Source: Zingiber officinale (lineage: Eukaryota; Streptophyta; Magnoliopsida; Zingiberales; Zingiberaceae). Taken from it: a DNA stretch of 64,000 nucleotides. Position numbers and translations under genes: made by a program. The notes under the pieces were generated by a model. That model had not been told where the DNA came from and did no database searches. It was given only the letters and a program-made list of their open reading frames with translations. The stretch spans positions 117,347,794-117,411,793 of the forward strand of contig NC_055991.1 of assembly GCF_018446385.1 (NCBI RefSeq), written 5' to 3'. Position 1 is the stretch's first letter. Each line of letters opens with the position of its first letter. This document shows positions 9,937 through 20,903 of this stretch, one piece after another.

Positions 9937-10125
9937 GGATCGGTCTGGGGACCGATCCAGGGAAGTCCTGATCGGTCTGTGGACCGATCCAGTGAAGCAT
10001 GGATCGGTCTGCAGACCTATCCAGTAAGAACCAGAGAGCTTGGTGCGATCTGGTGAAGGCCTGATCGGTCTGGGGACCGATCCATGGGGTTTCTGATCGG
10101 TCTGGGGACCGATCAGAGCGTGCCA
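9937..10125 (+). repeat. Internal GATCGGTC palindrome array (A)
   Basis: Five copies of TGGATCGGTC-N4-GACCGATCCA or the CTGATC…GATCAG form, one with a broken arm (GACCTATCC). It is the same palindrome as in the A LTR, outside the LTR. No clear TATA box follows. Confidence 0.85.
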
Positions 10126-10225
10126 GTTTCTGATTTCAGCTGTTGGTCTGAAATTTCAGCTAGAAGTTGGGTTTTGTGGATTTCTAAAGGTTTGAAACTC
10201 TCCAAGACATTGTTGGTGCAATGGT

Positions 10226-10590
10226 CAAGGGGGAGTTGACCTTTAGGGGGAGTCTTAACTAATTGTCAAGGGGGAGTTGACTTTTAGGGGGAGTTTTTAC
10301 TCCTTAAGACTTTTGAGGATTAGTGATATGGGATTGTCACTAAGTGTTGAGTTTAGTATCAAGGGGGAAATTAAGGGTTTCAATGAAAGGTATGGGACTT
10401 TCATTAGGAAGAAACTCTTGACCTTGATTCCCTCTTTTTGATGTGTGTCAAAAAGGGGGAGAGATGTCCAAAGGGGGAGAGTGTAGGTTTTGGAAGAATG
10501 TTCAAGGAAGAACATTGGAAAACCTAAGTTAGGTTATCGGGTTAACCTAACTTGATTTTGGATTTTGTCAAACATCAAAAAGGGGGAGAT
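10226..10590 (+). other. Series of polypurine tracts ending in the A PPT
   Basis: At least eight AAGGGGGAG-like or TAGGGGGAG-like tracts near 10226, 10242, 10267, 10286, 10360, 10451, 10471 and 10577. The last, AAAAAGGGGGAGAT at 10577-10590, abuts the 3' LTR and is the expected plus-strand primer. Confidence 0.75.
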
Positions 10591-12320
10591 TGTTGGTGCA
10601 ACCTTAGGTCAAGGTTGACTTGGTTGACCTGACTCGAGTTGTGTTTTGATGTTTGACGATGTTTGACGAGAAGAGAGTTGTATTCTTGATGTTTGACAAG
10701 AATAGGTGTTTGGGAGATTGTAGGTGCAACCTTAGGTCAAGGTTGACCTGATTCGGGAAAAGTCCAAGCAGGTAGCTTGGCACGCGGAAAGTCCAAGTAT
10801 GGAGACTTGGCACGGGGAAAGTCCAAACAGGGAGTTTGGCACGGGGAAAAGTCCTGGTGAGTGAAGCCAGGCAGTCGGAGAAGTCCTGGTGAGTGAAGCC
10901 AGGCAGTCGGGAAATCCTGGTGAGTGAAGCCAGGTGAAAATCCTAGTGAGTGAAGCTAGGTGAAGGTGAAAGTCCTGGTGAGTGAAGCCAGGCATTCGAG
11001 AAAGTCCTGGTGAGTGAAGCCAGGCAAGGGAAAGTCCTGGTGAGTGAAGCCAGGCAGTTTGGAAGTCCTGGTGAGTGAAGCCAGGCAGATTGGAAATCCT
11101 GGTGAGTGAAGCCAGGTGAAAACCCTAGTGAGTGAAGCTAGGTGAAAGTCCTGGTGAGTTAAGCCGGGCAAGGGAAAATCCAGATGGATCAAGGGTGATC
11201 GGACATCTGGTGTTGAGAAGGTCAAGTAGGTCAAGGGAGTGACCGGATACTTGACACGAAAAGGAAGTCCAAGTGGGTCAAAGGGATTGACCGGACACTT
11301 GGTGAAGAGTCTTAGCAGGTCAAGGGAGTGACCGGATGCTAAGCATGATGTACCAACTGGTCAAGATTGACTGGAGGTTGGTGTGGGAGACTTGGGACTT
11401 TGGTTTGGGGAAAAACCAAGCTCTGGATCGATCAGTGGATCGATCCGATCTGTTGGATATCTGATCGGTCGGTGACCGATCGATAACGATCGATGGCTTC
11501 GAGGCTCTTCGATCGGTGCGAGACCGATCGAGATGAGCCAACTCTCGAGAGTTGGTGATCGGTCTGAGGGCCGATCGCCTAGAGCTGATCGGTCCACGAC
11601 CGATCGAGCACGATCGATGGCTCTGTGAAGATATGGCTGATCGGTCTGGGGACCGATCAGACTAGAGCCTGATCGGTCCCATGACCGATCAGAGAGGCTC
11701 TGGACCGATCAGGGTGGAGCCTGATCGGTCCAGGTCCTAGCCGTTGCGACACAACGGCTAGTTTCTGTGTCTTCTTCTTCGCAGGTTATAAAAGGAGATC
11801 GAGCCTCTGCTTCTACTACTTCTTCTCTCTTCTTTCGACTGAGCTGCTAGTGTGCTCTTGAGCTTTGCTGAGTTCCGAAGCTTCGTGTGAGCTTCTCCGA
11901 CTGGGTTCCTGCTGTTGTAGGCGTCTCGTGAAGTTGCTGCTTCAACCAGTCGACGAGAAGGCAAGCGTGTTTGTTTTACATTCATATTGTCTTGTGCTTC
12001 TTTGTATTTTGTGTACTTCTATCTTGCTGTTGCAAGAGTTATTGTGGCGAGGTTTCTCCACCCACAAGGAGTATATATTAGCCGGTTCTCCGGGGACTCA
12101 TCCACCGACGGATTGATAGGCTTCGTCCACCTTACGGACACGCCGAGGAGTAGGAGTTTCATCTCCGAACCTCGTTACATCGACGCGTTGAGGTTTGATC
12201 TTCTTGTTTTCGTTTCTTGTGTTTATTTCCGCTGTGCTAACCTAATTCGTAGGAAGAAACGAGAATTTGGGGTCGGCTATTCACACCCCCCCTCTCTAGC
12301 CGCGATCATCGATCCTAACA
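10591..12320 (+). repeat. Element A 3' LTR
   Basis: 1,730 bp, TG…CA, same order of parts as the 5' LTR: hairpin array 10763-11381, palindrome array about 11426-11735, TATA 11787-11794, C-loop hairpin 12274-12302. The segment 11448-11630 differs from the 5' LTR by many small changes, while the flanks match almost perfectly. Confidence 0.95.
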
Positions 12321-12325
12321 GATAT

Positions 12326-13420
12326 AACCTCAAGTTCCATCTTGGCCGAAACCTAAAGTGAGCTTCAAGGTTTTATTTGTACAACATGTAGCATGAAAAC
12401 TTAACTAACAACATGTAATAAATCATGTATCATGAAGGAGCATAAACAAGCATGTTTAGGTTTCCACACTTTGATCTAAACCTCATGTTTCATTTTGTCC
12501 GAAACCTAAAGTGAGCTTCTAGGTTTTATTTGTACAACATGTAGTATGAAAACTTAACTAACAACATGTAATAAATCATGTATCATGAAGGAGCATAAAC
12601 AAGCATGTTTAGGTTTCAACACTTTGATCTAAACATCATGTTTCATTTTGGCCGAAACCTAAAGTAAAGTTCTAGGTTTTATTTATACAACATGTAGCAT
12701 GAAAACTTAACTAATAATATGTAATAAATCATGTATCATGAAGGAGCATAAACAAGCATGTTTAGGTTTCAACACTTTGATCTAAACCTCATGTTTCATT
12801 TTGGCCGAAACCTAAAGTAAAGTTCTAGGTTTTATTTATACAACATGTAACATGAAAACTTAACTAACAACATGTAATAAATCATGTATCATGAAGGAGC
12901 ATAAACAAGCATGTTTAGGTTTCAATACTTTGCTCTAAACCCTATGTTCCATCTTGGCCGAAACCTAAAATGAGCTTCTAGGTTTTATTTGTACAACATG
13001 TAGCATGAAAACTTAACTAACAACATGTAGTAAATCATGTATCATGAAGGAGTATAAACAAGCATGTTTAGGTTTCAACACTTTGATCTAAACCTCATGT
13101 TCCATCTTGGCTAAAACGTAAAATGAGCTTCTAGGTTTTATTTGTACAACATGTAGCATGAAAACTTAACTAACAACATATAATAAATTATGTATCATGA
13201 AGGAGCATAAACAAGCATGTTTAGGTTTCAATACTTTGCTCTAAACCCTATGTTCCATCTTGGCCGAAACCTAAAGAGTGAGGTTCTAGACTTTTTGTTT
13301 ACAACATGAATCATGAATTGTAAACTTGACAACCATAAGTGACCACAACTCCTTATCTTGGCCGAAACTTGCAAGGAAATCCCTAAGTTTTGTTTCAACA
13401 ACCTTTAAACATAAAGCGTA
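12326..13420 (-). repeat. 153-bp tandem array, part 2 (B1 LTR)
   Basis: The landmark GGCCGAAA (or a close variant) falls at 12344, 12497, 12650, 12803, 12956, 13109 and 13262, an exact 153-bp period. It continues the array cut by element A. Confidence 0.9.
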
Positions 13421-13824
13421 CGAAACTATTGTACTGTAGGTGAGGGGATACTTACATCTCTCGCTTAATCCTCTAAGAGAAGTACCCTTGGTTGTGAAGC
13501 TTTTCCTAGAGAGAAAACCTTCTTGCTTGGTTCGGCAATGGTGAGGAAGATGAAGCTTAGTTTCGGTGGAGAGGAGGAGGGAGGAGGAAGAGAAGAAAAA
13601 TGAAACTTTCTCTTTCTTTTCTCCTTTTATTCCAAATGAAAGGAAAACGGAAAAATGAATTTTTCCTTCCCTTTTCTTTTACTCATCCTAAATGAAGGGA
13701 GGAAGTAAAACTCTCTTTTCATTGTAAGAAAAGGAAAGAAACTTGGACTTCTCCTCTTTAGTGAAGAGAGCCTTCACTTTTCTTACCTTTAACCATAATT
13801 TCCCTCTTTTCATATCAGCACACC

Positions 13825-13895
13825 CCTGCTAGGGCTACTGGTTATGACATGGAACTACTTACTAAGAGGTTCAAGGTTCAATCCTTGGTCATGCC
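13825..13895 (+). other. tRNA-like block in B1 LTR, antisense to the element
   Basis: Reads TGGTTATGACATGG (A-box-like, 13839-13852) and then GGTTCAATCC (B-box-like, 13875-13884), the order and rough spacing of Pol III internal promoters. I cannot fold a complete cloverleaf. It lies on the strand opposite to element transcription. Confidence 0.5.
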
Positions 13896-14003
13896 TCTTT
13901 TTGGTTCTTTTTATTATACTTTTTTTAAAGAAGAATCCACATGAAACCTATTTAATCATGCATAAATTTATGTAAAATTTCTAGGGATCCTATGGGTGTT
14001 ACA

Positions 14004-16564
14004 AAACCCGGTGAATCTCAGAAAGTATAATGATGTGTATGTCCATGGGGATTTTGTATGAGTAGCGGAGATCGTCTAGATCCATGCCGGTGAAAGTCGA
14101 GACCCCAGGGGCATAGATAGGCGCAGGAGAATCCATGAGAGAGGTGAGACGCAGAGCACAAGGGATAGAGCATAGTAGTTAGTGGAAGCAAGAAGAAGGC
14201 TTGCGTTGGAGATGAAAAGTTTAGTAAAGCGGAAGGAGAAGGATATTTTTAGTCATCACAGGTAGGGGCCTAGACGGCCTCGTCATCAACGCTCATCGAT
14301 CGGTGCATGTCTACGGTAACTGACGTCATCTATAAACTTAAAAGAAACGATGGTCGTCGGATCCTCCTAGAAAGCTGAGCCAATGAAATGTGTTAGAAAA
14401 AGCTGAGTAGAAGGACACGAGGGGAATAATGGTTTATTGTGGCTTCGGGAATAGGTGATGCTATAGTAGATCCTGTCAATAAACTTTTAAATGTTCCGAC
14501 TCTTGACCAAGTGAGTAGCCAGACCGCGCGAAACTCAGTCGGGCACACTGGAGTAGCCTGGTCAGGTAAAAGGATTGATCAGTGCAATTGCAAGGAGCTT
14601 GATTTGTGATCAATTTTCTAACCAGTTCTAAACATATTCGGTGGATGTGGTAGGAGATAGAGCAGTTCTGGGCACAAATTGTGAATCTAGTGGTCAAGAT
14701 TCGGGGCAGGTGTTAGTTAGAGCCCTAGAGTCAATCATTTGATGATTATTGTATGGACTCATTGTATCATATTCTTATATATATATAAAGACATCTGTTT
14801 ATGGTTATTATGCTTACTTGTATTCGTGCCAAATAACTAAGTATAATAGCGTCCTTGAGTAGAAGGTTCTTACCTATATCAATCGGTTAGTTGAATCGAT
14901 AGTGAGATGATATAGGGAACACTACTCTTAATCATTCCTAGTCAAGTATTAGCATTCAAGGACAATGTTAATGTGACGAGACTAACATGTAGGTCAACTC
15001 GATGACTTGATCTCACAAGTCATGGATATGGAGATATCAAGTTGACACATGGGTATGCATTGGAGAATGTATACTGAATGACCCGCCATGAGAAAGTATC
15101 ATGGATCGTTATATGAGTGTCATATACTTTCTCATGTGGCTATTAGTATGACTATTAGTCCTTGGACCTGAAGTCACCATGGTTCCCTACATAAGGAGTT
15201 GCATACTTTGGCTTCGTCAAACGTCACCCATAACTGGGTGGACTATAAAGGCGATTATTGGGTATGTAACAAATTATACGGAGGAATGTGAGTGATGTAG
15301 ATGGATCTATCCCTCCTATATGACGGGAGAGACATCGATATTCTTGATAGAGTGAGACCACTAAGTGCATGGCCATGCCCAAATGAGTCAATATGAGATG
15401 TTGAACTCATTTGATTAAGTGAGTCTACTTGGGATTCAAGATTTAGATTGATTAGAGGATGACACGGTCTATGCCTCACATTAATCAATCTAGATGTCAA
15501 GGATACAAGGACACTTGTCATATATTGTGAAGAGTCACAATTAGTAGTCACAAGGTGATGTTGGATCACAACATTCTTATAACTTGGGTAGTAATGATGT
15601 GTTGCTAGATACCGCTCATTACTTATGCTTCTAAATGAGTTTAGGAGCATTGCCAATGTTATAAAAACCTATAGGGCCACACACAAAAGGCAAATTAGAT
15701 GGAGATTAGGTTCATTTGATGAACCTAAAGAATTAGGTCCATGTGATGAACCAAATTGGATTAAGAGTAATCCAAATTAGGCTAATTGAGTTGGACTCAA
15801 TTTGGTTCATGTGTTAGATGAGTCTAATTTGGACTTAGACTCATTGAGTCAATTTAATTCAATGAATAGAGATTCATTAAATTAAAATTGACTTGAACCA
15901 ATGGTTAGATTTGATCAACCATGGGAGAGAAGTGGTCAAGTTTGACTTGACTTGAGAGAAAAATGAAGGGTCAAGTTTGCTTGACCATTTGCCACCTCAT
16001 TGGTGAGTTGGGAAAGAGTGGGCCAATGATGATGCTCCACATCATCATGATTGCTTAAGTAGGATGCCACCTCATGAGAGTTACCAAGAGTTGTGACTCT
16101 TGGTATTCCATGGAGGTTATTAATCTCATTCATGTGGCCGCCCACTCATTCATGGGGTGAGTTTCATTTCTTTTGTGTAACTCTCATCTTCTTCCTCAAG
16201 TTCTCTCTTCTCTCCCTCTCCTCCACCTTGGCCGAACCATTCAAAGGTGCTAGCACACCTTTTTGTTTGGTTTCTCCATCTCTTGCTTGTGTGGATACAC
16301 ATAGAGGAGTATCTACTTTGATACTCTTGAGATCCGACGAACCTTGGACGAGCGGGACTAGCGAAGGGCATCGCATCAAGGGTAAATCTCTTCTCCTTTG
16401 TAGATCTAGTTTAGATCTTGGCTAGAAACTCGTACTCAAAGTTTTACGTAAATTTTATTTCTTCGCATGGATCCGGTGGCGGGATTTCGGGGTTTTCGCA
16501 ATGCAAAAAGTGATTTTTGCGGCCCGAAAATCCCAACAGCAGGATGCATACGACACAAAGTCAA
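14004..16564 (+). other. 3' tail of a D-type internal region, carrying solo LTR F
   Basis: Outside solo LTR F, 14585-14710 plus 16544-16563 is clearly similar to 37617-37770, the 3' internal part of element D (shared GAGCTTGATTTGTGATCAAT and ATTCGGTGGATGTGGTAGG). The stretch 14004-14580 has no gene that I recognise. The tail joins the D LTR at about 16565 with the PPT region missing. Confidence 0.65.
14711..16538 (+). mobile_element. Solo LTR F
   Basis: 1,828 bp from TGTTAGTTAGAG to AATCCCAACA, with TSD GCAGG at 14706-14710 and 16539-16543. It has no internal region and no coding potential that I accept. The flanking D-type sequence reads through if it is removed. The superfamily is not certain; the terminal GCGGCCCGAAAATCCCAACA looks copia-like. 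Confidence 0.88.
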
Positions 16565-16809
16565 CATAAGGACCCAAGAACGGAATTAAGGAATTTATTT
16601 ACGAAAATGTCTAAGGTCATGCAAGTGCTAAGTAAAGGATTAACTTATAAAATATTCTACAAAATTTAGGAATTTTGAGGATATAAATGAATTTGAACGA
16701 CATATTTCAAGGGGGAAAGAATTGTCAAAAATTGATGGGCACATATGATACCCTATTAAGTAGGGCACTAATTACTTTTAATTATCCTAGGTAGGCTAGG
16801 CGATCTACA

Positions 16810-16816
16810 TATAAAT
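16810..16816 (+). promoter_or_regulatory. Probable TATA box of the D 5' LTR
   Basis: TATAAAT, matched by TATATATAAAT near 53570 in the 3' LTR. The MULE insertion point is about 30 bp downstream, at the expected transcription start. Confidence 0.55.
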
Positions 16817-16842
16817 GCAACTCGAATCTCGTTCTCCACTGT

Positions 16843-17593
16843 CAGCGCGGATCCTCTGGACCCGTTCTGCCCTGGTCCCCCCCTGGACCACAATGTCCAT
16901 ATAAATTGATACATCACGTGAGCGAAACGTGCAGATCCAGCGCAGAAACACAGAAACGCACAACGCGTTTTCTCGCAGACGCGAAGCCCTAACCTTTCTG
17001 CTCGCGCTCCCAAACCTCCGCCGGCGGACCGTCGCCATCCTCTCGCCCTCAGGAACGCTCCTCCTGTGATCTCCCAGCGCAAAACCCAGCCGGCGACACC
17101 TCCGTCCGCGACGACCTCCTGTGATCTCCCAGCGCAAAACCCAGCCGGCGACACCTCCGTCCGCGACGACCTCCTGCTCGCACCACGCAGGAAACGCACC
17201 ACTGCCTCCTCCGAGCCAGTTCTCCTACTCCTCCGCAGAAAACGTATCAGCCGACGAAATCCACATAGTTTCAACCTCTGCCGCCGTTAGGGCTAAATTG
17301 CGGTACTGTTTCAACCTCTGCCACATAGCTTGTTGTCTTCTTCTTCAAGGTTAATTAAAATGCAAATTTTGCTACTGCTCAAATGCAAATTTTGCTACTG
17401 CTGGGTTATCAATTTTTGTGATTTTCCAATCTTTCTTTGGTTTGTACAATCTATAGTTTCATATGGAAGTTCTAACTTGTTGTCTTTTGCTTGATGAAAG
17501 TCTAAACATCTTTGATGTCATCTTAATGTTGTACAATAAAATTTGTTATTAATGTGTTTGCAAAGTTTAGACAAAGCTTAAAAGTAATTTCAT
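16843..17593 (+). repeat. MULE left TIR
   Basis: Inverted match to 23556-24306 over about 750 bp with high identity. The outer half is GC-rich and the inner half AT-rich. It includes a 55-bp tandem duplication (17061-17115, 17116-17170) starting CTCCTGTGATCTCCC. Open frames seen here are by-products of GC content. Confidence 0.93.
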
Positions 17594-17960
17594 ACTGAGA
17601 GCTATGCAAATTTTGCTACTGCTCAAATGCAAATTTTGGTACTGCTTCCCCTTTAGCTGCACGTTTAAATATGTTGAACTATCAAGTATCTATTGAATTG
17701 CTTAATTTGTGTTTCCCATTTATGCTTATTTGATGCAATTCAAGTCACATGTTTGCTTGATGAATGTTGTCCACTAAATCTAACTGATCAATTTGTAAAT
17801 ACGAACATTGTTAATGGTCACATTCTTAATTTCCTATAGAGCAGATGGTGACTTCCAGACACCCATAACTATACTGTAGAGCTAATTTGTCACTGTTCTT
17901 TTAGTCCTAACATATAATATTAAAAAATTTATTTTTTTTGGTAGGATCAAAGTAATTATC

Positions 17961-20903
17961 ATGGATGGTGAATCTACTAGTTGTCGTCGTTTGAATTTTG
18001 AAGGAAATGAAGATAGTTGGGAAGGTGACTTTGATATTATTAATGAAGGTAATAAGATTCATCTTTGGGAATGTATTGAGCTTCAATATATCGAATTTTC
18101 CTTTTTAGACATTTTTATTTGTTTGTGTGTTGTTATAGGGTTGAACATTGAAACAGATTTGGATATACCACAACTGGGGCTAGAATTTGAAACAGAAGAA
18201 GATGCATATCAATTTTATTTGACATATGCTAAAAAGGTTGGATTTGGCATAAGGAGAGGTAAAACCCATATGGATAAATCGGGCAAATTACTTGATAGGG
18301 TTTTTTTTTGTTGTGCCCAAGGTAAAAGAGGAAAAGACAAACGAGATCTTTATATCAAAGTAAGTCGTGATGAAACAAGGTTTGGTTGTGAGGCTAAAAT
18401 GAAGATTAGCATTCGGAAAAAAACCAAGTTTACTGTGGTGCAATTTGTTAAAGAGCATAATCATTATCTCTCAAGTCCAAATAAAACACACCTCTATAGA
18501 AGTCATAGAAATATATCTTCTTCTGCAGCGATACAGATTGATATGGCAAGTGATGTGGGAATCCCCCCAAAAGCATCTCATGATCTTATGGTGAGACAAG
18601 TAGGTGGGAGGGAGAATCTAGGATTTATTCCAGAGGATTACAAAAACTACTTGCGATCCAAAAGAACAATAAACATGAGAGTTGGGGATACAGGGGGTGT
18701 ATTGGAGTATTTGCAGAAAATGCAGTTTGATGATCCGAATTTTTTTTATGCTATTCAAGTTGATGAAGATGATTTGATTACTAATATTTTTTGGTCTGAT
18801 GCTAAGATGAGAGCTGATTATGTTAATTTTGGAGATGTTGTTTGCTTTGACACCACCTACAGAAAGAACAATGAAGGTCGACCAATTGCGTTGTTTGTAG
18901 GTGTTAATCATCATAAACAATCCATACTTTTTGGTGCAGCTTTATTATATGATGAAACCAGTTTAACTTTTGAGTGGTTGTTTGATACATTAACTAGAGC
19001 TATGGGTGAGAAAAAGCCAACTACTATTCTTACAGATCAAGATGCAGCAATGACAAAAGCATTAGCTTCCAGATGGCCTGAAACACATCATCGTTTGTGC
19101 ATTTGGCACATTTATCAAAATGCCGTCATACATTTGAGTCAAGTTTTTTCTCAGTTTAGAGACTTTATTAAAGATTTTGTCTTATATATATATGATTTTG
19201 ATGAATAGGAAGATTTTATTTCAGCATGGAACATGATGTTAGCAAAGTGTGCACTTGAAGATAATGATTGGTTGAGGCGCATGTACAACATCAAGGAAAA
19301 ATGAGCTTTGGTAATGGACGACAAATATTTTGCGCGGATATGACTACAACCCAAAGAAGTGAGAGCATGAATAGTATTGTGAAAAAGTATGTCACTTATA
19401 AACATAAGTTTTTAGACTTCTTCAATCACTTCCAAAGACTCTTTGATGATCGTCAATATGAAGAATTAAAAGCTGATTTCAGATCAAATACAACTGTTCT
19501 ATATTTAATGTTTTCAATTGAGATTTTAAAGCATGCTAGTGAAATTTATACTCCTGAGGCATACAAGTGTTTTTAACAGGAGTGGTGCCTATCTCATGAT
19601 TCTAGTTTAGAAATTTTTGAGAATGTTAATACATTTACAAAATATAAAGTTACTCCTCACAAAAAGAGAAATCATCATATAGTTATACTTGATAAGAAGT
19701 GTGCAAAAATTGAGTGTAGCTGTATAAAATTTGAATTTGCTGGAATTTTATGTTCTCATATTCTGAAAATATTTACATGGAAAAATATCATGAAGATTCC
19801 TAGTGAGTATGTATTGAAAAGGTGGACAAGAAAAGCAAAAATTAGATATTTTGAAGTAAATGATTCAATGGCCAGTTTGGATCCAAAATTAATTCAAAAC
19901 ATGCGATACAAAGAGTTGTGTGAGTTGAATATTCAATTAGTTACCAAGACAGCAGAAAGAGATGACACTAACAAATTTGTTAAAGATGCTATGTTGAGCT
20001 TGTGTAAGATGGTGGATGATAAGTTATAAGTTAATGAATCAAATGTCCAACAATCAAACGTGAGCCAAGCATCCTGGGAATTTGATTATGGTGAAGGGAA
20101 CTATACTGGAGTGAAAGGGATTAAAATGGAGGAAAAAATGGTGTCAGGTAAGAGGTTGAAAGGTGGGTTAGAGAAGATTTCAAGGAAAATAAAAGCAGCG
20201 AGGAAAACAAACCAAGTTTCAACAATTGTAATGGTTTCTATTCCATAACTTCACAAATTTTGTTTATTTGGTATTATATGTTGGTAAATTTGAATAACTT
20301 AAAACATTGTTTTTTTTATAACACAGGGTGCAGATCAAACTATTTCCAGCGTGGCCAGCGTACAATATGACCAGATCAATCATCAAGTTAGTGTTTATTT
20401 TACTTTTGTTAATCTAAGATAATATATGTTATAACTATCTAAAATTGTATTTTATTTTTTTGTTTTAGCCTGTAAATTCTGTGCCAACAATTGGTAGCTC
20501 TATTGGTAGTTTCAATATGACTGAGCCACCATTATTGCCATCACAAGTTTCTCAGGTATATATACATTTTATTAACAATAGAACTTGTTAAAAAATTGAC
20601 TGATTAAAATTTTGCTAACTGATTTGGTTGAGTCACTTGTATATTTTGCTTAGTGTCTGTGAAATTAGCAAAGTATGGTTTACAGATTTTTAACTGACAA
20701 TCTTGTTTGGTTTCACATAGGCCTTAAAGTAGTACATGTTTGCTGATCTTGTATGGTTTTCACAGGCCTGATGTGAACATTTGTTAACTTGCTGACCCTG
20801 TAACATGTTAACTTCTGCCTAATCTATCTTTTGTTTATTGTTATAGGTACAATTCCCATTTGTGCAGTTTGCTGGACCACCTCCTGCGGCCTCCTCTCCT
20901 TAG
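17961..20903 (+). pseudogene. FAR1-like MULE transposase
   Basis: A GT-AG intron of 90 bp at 18049-18138 separates a short first exon from the main one. The main exon shows a FAR1-type DNA-binding domain (about 18190-18480), then the MULE transposase domain with Asp in VVCFDTTY (about 18840) and Asp in TILTDQDAAMTKA (about 19030), then CIWHIYQNA. A SWIM zinc finger follows, with CSC…CSH near 19718-19760. Three further small exons with good splice sites run to a TAG at 20901-20903. Damage: in-frame TAG at 19206, TGA near 19301, a frameshift near 19310 and TAA at 19574. Such proteins bind the TIRs and cut the element. This copy is inactive unless those stops are sequencing errors. Confidence 0.9.

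Larger units (their letters stand above)
8737..10590 (+). other. Non-coding 3' internal region of element A
   Basis: No open frame of note and no pol remnant that I recognise. It holds an internal copy of the GATCGGTC palindrome array (9937-10125) and then a run of polypurine tracts (10226-10590) leading to the 3' LTR. Confidence 0.8.
5450..12320 (+). mobile_element. Non-autonomous gag-only LTR element A
   Basis: Complete element of 6,871 bp with TSD GATAT at 5445-5449 and 12321-12325. LTRs start TGTTGGTGCA and end CCTAACA. It has an initiator-Met PBS, a gag with two zinc knuckles, no protease, RT or integrase, and a polypurine tract AAAAAGGGGGAGAT against the 3' LTR. The gag type, PBS and PPT context resemble the SIRE/Maximus side of plant Ty1/copia; this is inference. 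It must rely on enzymes from a relative. Confidence 0.95.
1..14003 (-). mobile_element. Ty3-type LTR retrotransposon B1, truncated by the window edge
   Basis: Minus-strand element. Its 5' LTR (3398-14003) contains element A. Its internal region is 107-3397, and only the last 106 bp of its 3' LTR are inside the window. The order read on the minus strand is PBS, gag, protease, integrase, chromodomain, polypurine tract, which is the Ty3 order. RT and RNase H are missing. LTR ends are TGTAACACCC and GCGTTACA. The matching TSD lies before base 1, so it cannot be checked. It is related to B2 at 37790-53190, with a very similar gag and the same LTR end motifs. Coding parts carry stops and frameshifts, so the copy is dead. 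Confidence 0.93.
3398..14003 (-). repeat. B1 5' LTR, interrupted by element A
   Basis: Runs from TGTAACGCCC at 3398 to GGGTGTTACA at 14003 (plus-strand view). Removing element A (5450-12320) and one GATAT copy leaves about 3.73 kb. It contains a tandem array with a 153-bp period and a tRNA-like block near the element-side start. The stretch 3398-4720 is AT-rich and has no gene. Confidence 0.9.

Noticed and set aside
17961-20903. Host FAR1/FHY3 transcription factor gene
   Set aside because: It lies between MULE TIRs with a 9-bp TSD and carries stops and frameshifts; a transposase relic is the simpler reading.
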